Part shown: positions 60,394 through 64,000 of the stretch, one piece after another
How positions within the stretch are numbered: the stretch's first letter is position 1
Layout: every line of letters begins with the position of its first letter
Origin: Medicago truncatula
Taxonomy: Eukaryota; Streptophyta; Magnoliopsida; Fabales; Fabaceae
Assembly (NCBI RefSeq): GCF_003473485.1
Contig: NC_053042.1
Location: forward strand, 55,577,762 to 55,641,761
DNA: 64,000 nt
Direction of reading: 5' to 3'
Made by a program: the position numbers and the translations under genes
The notes under the pieces: generated by a model
What the model was told of the DNA's origin: nothing
The model's input: only the letters and a program-made list of their open reading frames with translations
The model's database searches: none

Positions 60394-62335
60394 TCAGGAT
60401 ACTGGATTATCAATGGTAAAAGAAGGAATATTTTCCTGGAAATCTGGAATGTTAGTCAAACATGATGGTTTGGCTCCACGGTAGTAAAAGAAGGCCATGA
60501 TTTTTGACCACTCATCTGCACTACGAATTGCTGAGAATCCACCAAATAGAAATTAGTCATGGTCAGATGGAGACAAATAAAGAAATGGAAAATATCAATT
60601 TCTTTTACTGAATTTTGTGTTTGGTAACAGATCAATACCTTTATCACGGAATAAAATCTTCCCTGCTTTAGTAAAGATAACTTCTGGGAAAACCGATACT
60701 TTAAGTGCAGCAACTAATTCAGTCTCAACAACAGCATCAAGTGCCACACACTTTCATATCATTATAATAAGTAATAGGATGTGAGACAAAAATAAATAAA
60801 CCAACTTTGTGATAAAATAGCCGAAACCAAAGGAATGATTGTATGACTTTATTACTTACTCTTGGTGAGGGTAATCTGCAGTTCCATATGATATGCACAG
60901 CCTTCTCTAGTTCTTCTCGAATTTTTTCATTGTCCTTTGGCCTAAGAATAAAAGTGTAAAGGTCAGGCAGGATTGTTTTGGACTTGCTTGACTGTAAACA
61001 TGACATGGATCACTCTAACTTCAAAAGCATAATAGGAATGTCAGTACTATAGCCAAATATTGAGGCTATTTGCACATAAGGTAGAAAGTTAAATTGAACA
61101 ACACTAGGAGCCCATTTCAAAAGTAACTTTCTCGAAATAGTTAGTACTTGTTTATCTGTAAAATCTAAGCTATCGTATAACTTAAATAACTCTATAACTA
61201 GCACTGTTAGTTAAGAACAGTCTCTCATGTATAAATTACAGGTTCTTGGTACCTGAGTCATAATAGAAATCCATATTTATGCATTTTATTCTATTTAAGC
61301 CAAATCTCTTATTCTCTCAAAAACATTTAGAAATCTAAAAAATGCTCACTTTGCACACATAAAGAGGTATTCAGCAGAAAAACTAAATCAAGCAAAAAGG
61401 AATCTTCATTGTGATATAAGAAGAAAAAAAGGGCAGTTACAAATAGCAATCTACTCAGACTACAGTTCTCCAAAACGACCATTGAAAATTGTATCATACA
61501 TATAACTCTGCAGTATGCTTATAAGAACAAACAACATTGTAGAAATCAGCCACTTAGACTAAAACAAGTTAAGCAAATAAAAATAGTTTTGGATATCTTT
61601 CCATTCAGCTACTTACTCAAGCAACTATAGAGCATAGAAAAGTAGAACAAACCTTCTATAACGATTGTGCACAAGAATAATCAAAGGACTAATGTCTTTG
61701 AACACAGTTTCATCCCATTCCTCAGCCTTCATATCTTTGATAGGACGAATGTAATTATCATCTTGCCACACTATTGGCTTATCATCATCAACATCATCGT
61801 CCTCGGCATCATCATTATCTTCCTTCTTTTTATTTTGGATGGTAATCTTGTCGAAAAACTGCCCAAGGCTAAATCCCCAGCCATCAGCATCTTGAGGCCA
61901 ATTAGGATCCTCTTCTTCCACAACAAGTTGGTAATCATTAATTAGCTTTTGCATTTTCTTCTTCTTTTCCTCGGTGTCTACAACCTCTTGAACTTGAGGT
62001 TTCTTATCCATAACCTGTCTAATTTTTCTTCTCCATTCTTGTCTCTCTTCAAGAGTCATAACATAAGGGTCATTTTCTTTTGGTGTGTCATCTTCATAGT
62101 CGCTATCATCACTGTCACTGTATGATTCTTTACCTCTTTTCTTCCAACCAGCACCATCAGATTTGAGTGCTTGAACTCTTGTTGAGAAGATGGGGTTTGA
62201 GAAAAGGGTCCTCGAATTGAAGAGTTTGTTGGTGGGTTTCTGGTTGTAAAGAGAAAATGAATTGGGGGGTAGATTGAAGTTTATATGTTTGATTGCTGAA
62301 ATTAAAGATGGTGACAGTGGCAAAGTGAGTGCCAT
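60394..62335 (-). CDS. Chloroplast thioredoxin-fold protein, MRL7/MRL7L (RCB/NCP) family
   Basis: Four exons on the minus strand, 62335-61653, 60941-60860, 60750-60639 and 60530-60394, give 337 residues. A Ser/Leu/Asn-rich N-terminus (about 50 residues) looks like a chloroplast transit peptide. An acidic SDSDDSDYEDD stretch follows, then ERQEWRRKIRQVMDKKPQVQ and EEEDPNWPQDADGWGFSLGQ, hallmarks of the family. The C-terminal part (ISPLIILVHNRYRR, WNCRLPSPRC, KVSVFPEVIFTKAGK) is a thioredoxin-like fold without a CxxC active site. Family members are needed for plastid-encoded RNA polymerase assembly and light signalling. I cannot separate MRL7 from MRL7L by eye. The acceptor of exon 3 (ATATGAAAG) is purine-rich and weak, but the frame requires it. 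Confidence 0.88.
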
Positions 62336-62390
62336 GGTCGGAGGCTAACCTAGTTCTGTGCTGGTTTCTTTTTTCTCTTTTTAGATGAGT

Positions 62391-62517
62391 TATCCCGTGA
62401 GCATAGTGGCAGCACGGACAATATATTATTATAAGCTTAGGTTCGAACCTTGGACATACATCCTACTTATTTATTTAAAATTGAATTCCAGCCACTATAC
62501 TATCTAATAAAAAATTC
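62391..62517 (+). mobile_element. tRNA-derived SINE, first of a head-to-tail pair
   Basis: ATCCCGTGAGCATAGTGGC as box A region and TAGGTTCGAACCTTGGAC as box B, with an A-rich end before 62518. It belongs to the same broad group as the copy at 46478. Confidence 0.6.
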
Positions 62518-62655
62518 ACATGAGCTTAGCTCAATTGGTAGGGATATTGCATATTATATGCAGGAATCGGGGTTCGAACTCCAGACATTCCATTTCTCCA
62601 CAATTAAATTGTGTGAGGTCTAGCCACTACACTACTTGACAAAAATAAAATAAAA
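62518..62655 (+). mobile_element. tRNA-derived SINE, second of the pair
   Basis: GAGCTTAGCTCAATTGGTAG (box A) and ATCGGGGTTCGAACTCCAG (box B), then GGTCTAGCCACTACACTAC and an A-rich tail. It is not a functional tRNA: no acceptor stem or anticodon arm closes. Confidence 0.7.
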
Positions 62656-62782
62656 AATTGAGGTACCTTCTCAAAAATCTCTTTTCATCTTTTTTATTTC
62701 TTTTGTCGGTTATTCGCAACTTTTAAAAAACTTGAATTTCAATTTTAGGATTATATTTTTTTTTTCTCAACAAAAAAATAAG

Positions 62783-63161
62783 GTCTAAATAGGTTTTTCG
62801 TTTCGGAAAATATATGTCATTTGAATTCGTCCATTGAATTACTAATTCTTTTAATCTGCCACTGTAAATATTAATCATTTGTCTTTTGGTCATAATTATG
62901 TTTTTTTTTTCTTCTGAGTTGGGATGTCATTAGCGACGTGGTGTCCATGTGGCAAGTGATGATTGGGTGAGGTGGTTGGCTTAAACAGGTCTTTCGTCCC
63001 TGGAAATATATGTCATTTGAATTTTCGTCCTTGAAACTACTGATCAGATGTAATTAGGACCATTTTTCAAATGATTAATATTTTGCAGTGGCAGCTTGGA
63101 AGGATTACTAACGAAAATTCAAATGGCTTATATTTGCAGGGATGAATGACATTTTTGCCCT
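62783..63161. mobile_element. Inverted-repeat element upstream of the TTM3-like gene
   Basis: The left arm contains ATATGTCATTTGAATTCGTC, TCTGCCACTG and AATATTAATCATTTG. The right arm carries the reverse of each in mirrored order (CAAATGATTAATATT, CAGTGGCAGC, GACGAAA-like). A third, direct copy of the outer block (AGGTCTTTCGTCCCTGGAAA) lies at about 62985. This suggests a MULE- or CACTA-derived non-autonomous element that picked up a partial duplication. No target duplication assigned. Confidence 0.55.
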
Positions 63162-63219
63162 TAATGAATCTGGACTCGTGCAATGACCATTTTACCCCTG
63201 CCTCCATCTTTTCTTCCCA

Positions 63220-63321
63220 ATGAACCATGAGTTGACCAAATATCCAAAGCTCGTGACAACGCTACCGCCGCCACTTCTCTCCTCTGTCAGTTTAATCGCA
63301 CTGAAATGGAAGTGGAAGTAA
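63220..63321 (+). other. Upstream open reading frame overlapping the TTM3 start
   Basis: ATGAACCATGAG at 63220 opens a 33-codon frame out of phase with the main gene that ends TAA at 63319-63321, 13 bases inside the main coding sequence. If the transcript starts upstream of 63220, ribosomes reading it would bypass the main ATG, so it could repress translation. The peptide has no resemblance I know, and in particular not to CDC26. Confidence 0.4.
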
Positions 63322-63911
63322 AGCTACGTCTCGCAAACGCCGAAGCTCATCGCCAAGTCACCGCTTTGCTCTCTCCCTTCCACGTCATCACCCATCATCA
63401 ACACAACCACTTCTTCGACGGCGCCGCCTCCGAACTCTCTTCTCGTCGAGCCACACTTCGTTTCAGATTCTACAATGATGATGAACGGTGTGTCGTTTCA
63501 CTTAAAGCAAAAGGGGTTCTAGTCAACGGCGTGCGTAGTGTAGAGGAAGACGAGGAAGATTTGGATCCGAAGATTGGTCGAGATTCCGTTGATGAACCAG
63601 GGAAGTTGGGTTTTGTGGATTCGAGGATTATGGGGAGAGTGAAGGAGGAATTTGGGGTGGTGGGTAAAAATGGGTTTGTGGGATTAGAGGATTTTAGGAA
63701 TGTGATGAATGTTTATGAATGGAAAGGTTTGAAATTGGAAGTTGATGAAACTGGTTTTGATTTTGAGACTTTGTTTGAGATTGAGTGTGAGAGTTCTGAT
63801 CCTGAAGAAGCTAAACGGATTCTGGAGGAGTTTTTGAAGGAGAATGACATTGATTATTCATACTCTATTGCTTCTAAATTCTCAATTTTTCGATCTGGGA
63901 AATTGCCATAG
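63306..63911 (+). CDS. CYTH-domain triphosphate tunnel metalloenzyme, TTM3-like
   Basis: Intronless frame of 201 residues. It begins MEVEVKLRL, with the ExExK metal/triphosphate signature at residues 2-6. Further tunnel residues are visible: TLRFRF, VSLKAKG, KLEVDET, FEIECE and a C-terminal SKFSIFRSG. The length fits plant TTM3 (about 210). In Arabidopsis TTM3 hydrolyses tripolyphosphate and is co-transcribed downstream of CDC26. Here no CDC26-like frame is found immediately upstream; that DNA is transposon-derived. The start is the only ATG that preserves ExExK. It is transcribed away from the MRL7-type gene. Confidence 0.88.
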   Translation: MEVEVKLRLANAEAHRQVTALLSPFHVITHHQHNHFFDGAASELSSRRATLRFRFYNDDERCVVSLKAKGVLVNGVRSVEEDEEDLDPKIGRDSVDEPGKLGFVDSRIMGRVKEEFGVVGKNGFVGLEDFRNVMNVYEWKGLKLEVDETGFDFETLFEIECESSDPEEAKRILEEFLKENDIDYSYSIASKFSIFRSGKLP

Positions 63912-64000
63912 TGTGTCAATTTTCTATCGTTTTTTGAGTTGAGTTGAATTAGTTTATAAGTTATGTTTTTGTTGTTGATAATATATGAGTGTAAGATTTT

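Larger units (their letters stand above)
62336..63305. promoter_or_regulatory. Divergent intergenic region, mostly transposon-derived
   Basis: Separates the minus-strand MRL7-type gene and the plus-strand TTM3-like gene. Two SINEs and one inverted-repeat element fill about 650 of 970 bases, leaving about 55 bases beside the MRL7 start and about 145 beside the TTM3 start as unaltered promoter. Confidence 0.5.

Noticed and set aside
62518..62590. Possible tRNA gene (box A and box B present)
   Set aside because: No acceptor stem or closed anticodon arm, and an A-rich tail follows; it is a SINE.
63000..63305. CDC26 frame upstream of the TTM3-like gene
   Set aside because: Searched for an MLRRKPT-like start in all plus frames; none present in this interval.
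1..64000. CRISPR arrays, prophage, bacterial operons
   Set aside because: Spliced plant genes throughout; no regularly spaced direct-repeat arrays.

Overview
The window is nuclear DNA of a flowering plant. Genes have GT-AG introns, intergenic DNA is AT-rich, and the repeats are plant types: Stowaway, Mutator-like and hAT-like MITEs, tRNA-derived SINEs including an Au-like copy, LINE remnants and a copia-like LTR. Protein resemblance and repeat style suggest a legume such as Medicago. That is an inference; no marker in the sequence proves the species.

Seven protein-coding genes look intact, and an F-box gene is broken. From left to right:
- 1-1.2 kb: LINE 3' end with a nested retroposon.
- 3.6-4.8 kb (-): F-box pseudogene with two frameshifts.
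- 8.9-10.3 kb (+): intronless secreted aspartic protease of the ASPG2 type.
- 12.2-19.6 kb (-), leader to about 22 kb: SNF2/RING helicase of the CHR27/CHR28 type, in 11 coding exons.
- 23.6-25.3 kb: Mutator-like element holding remnants of two convergent genes.
- 30.1 kb (+): 64-residue conserved plant protein.
- 36.3-37.8 kb (+): HMG-box chromatin protein, 8 exons.
- 38.6-40.3 kb (-): extracellular leucine-rich repeat protein.
- 40.4-52.1 kb: repeat-rich gene desert.
- 52.1-59.4 kb (-): prolyl oligopeptidase family S9A, 11 exons.
- 60.4-62.3 kb (-): chloroplast MRL7/MRL7L-type thioredoxin-fold protein, 4 exons.
- 63.3-63.9 kb (+): CYTH/triphosphate tunnel enzyme (TTM3 type).

There is no operon logic; these are independent housekeeping, chromatin and secreted-protein genes. 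The striking large-scale signal is gene order. From memory of Arabidopsis locus numbers, the ASPG2-like and CHR27/28-like pair matches At3g20015/At3g20010. The CHR28-like gene plus prolyl oligopeptidase matches At1g50410/At1g50380. The HMG plus LRR pair matches At5g23420/At5g23400. The window therefore looks like an ancestral gene order that is split over several Arabidopsis segments.

I found no clearly new biological system. The most unusual items are the MULE with a truncated GRF-type zinc-finger gene facing a transposase-like tail, the TTM3-type gene without the expected upstream CDC26 frame, and a tandem duplication that copied an exon/intron boundary in the HMG gene. Exon boundaries were assigned by hand from splice signals, reading frame and remembered homologues, not by alignment.
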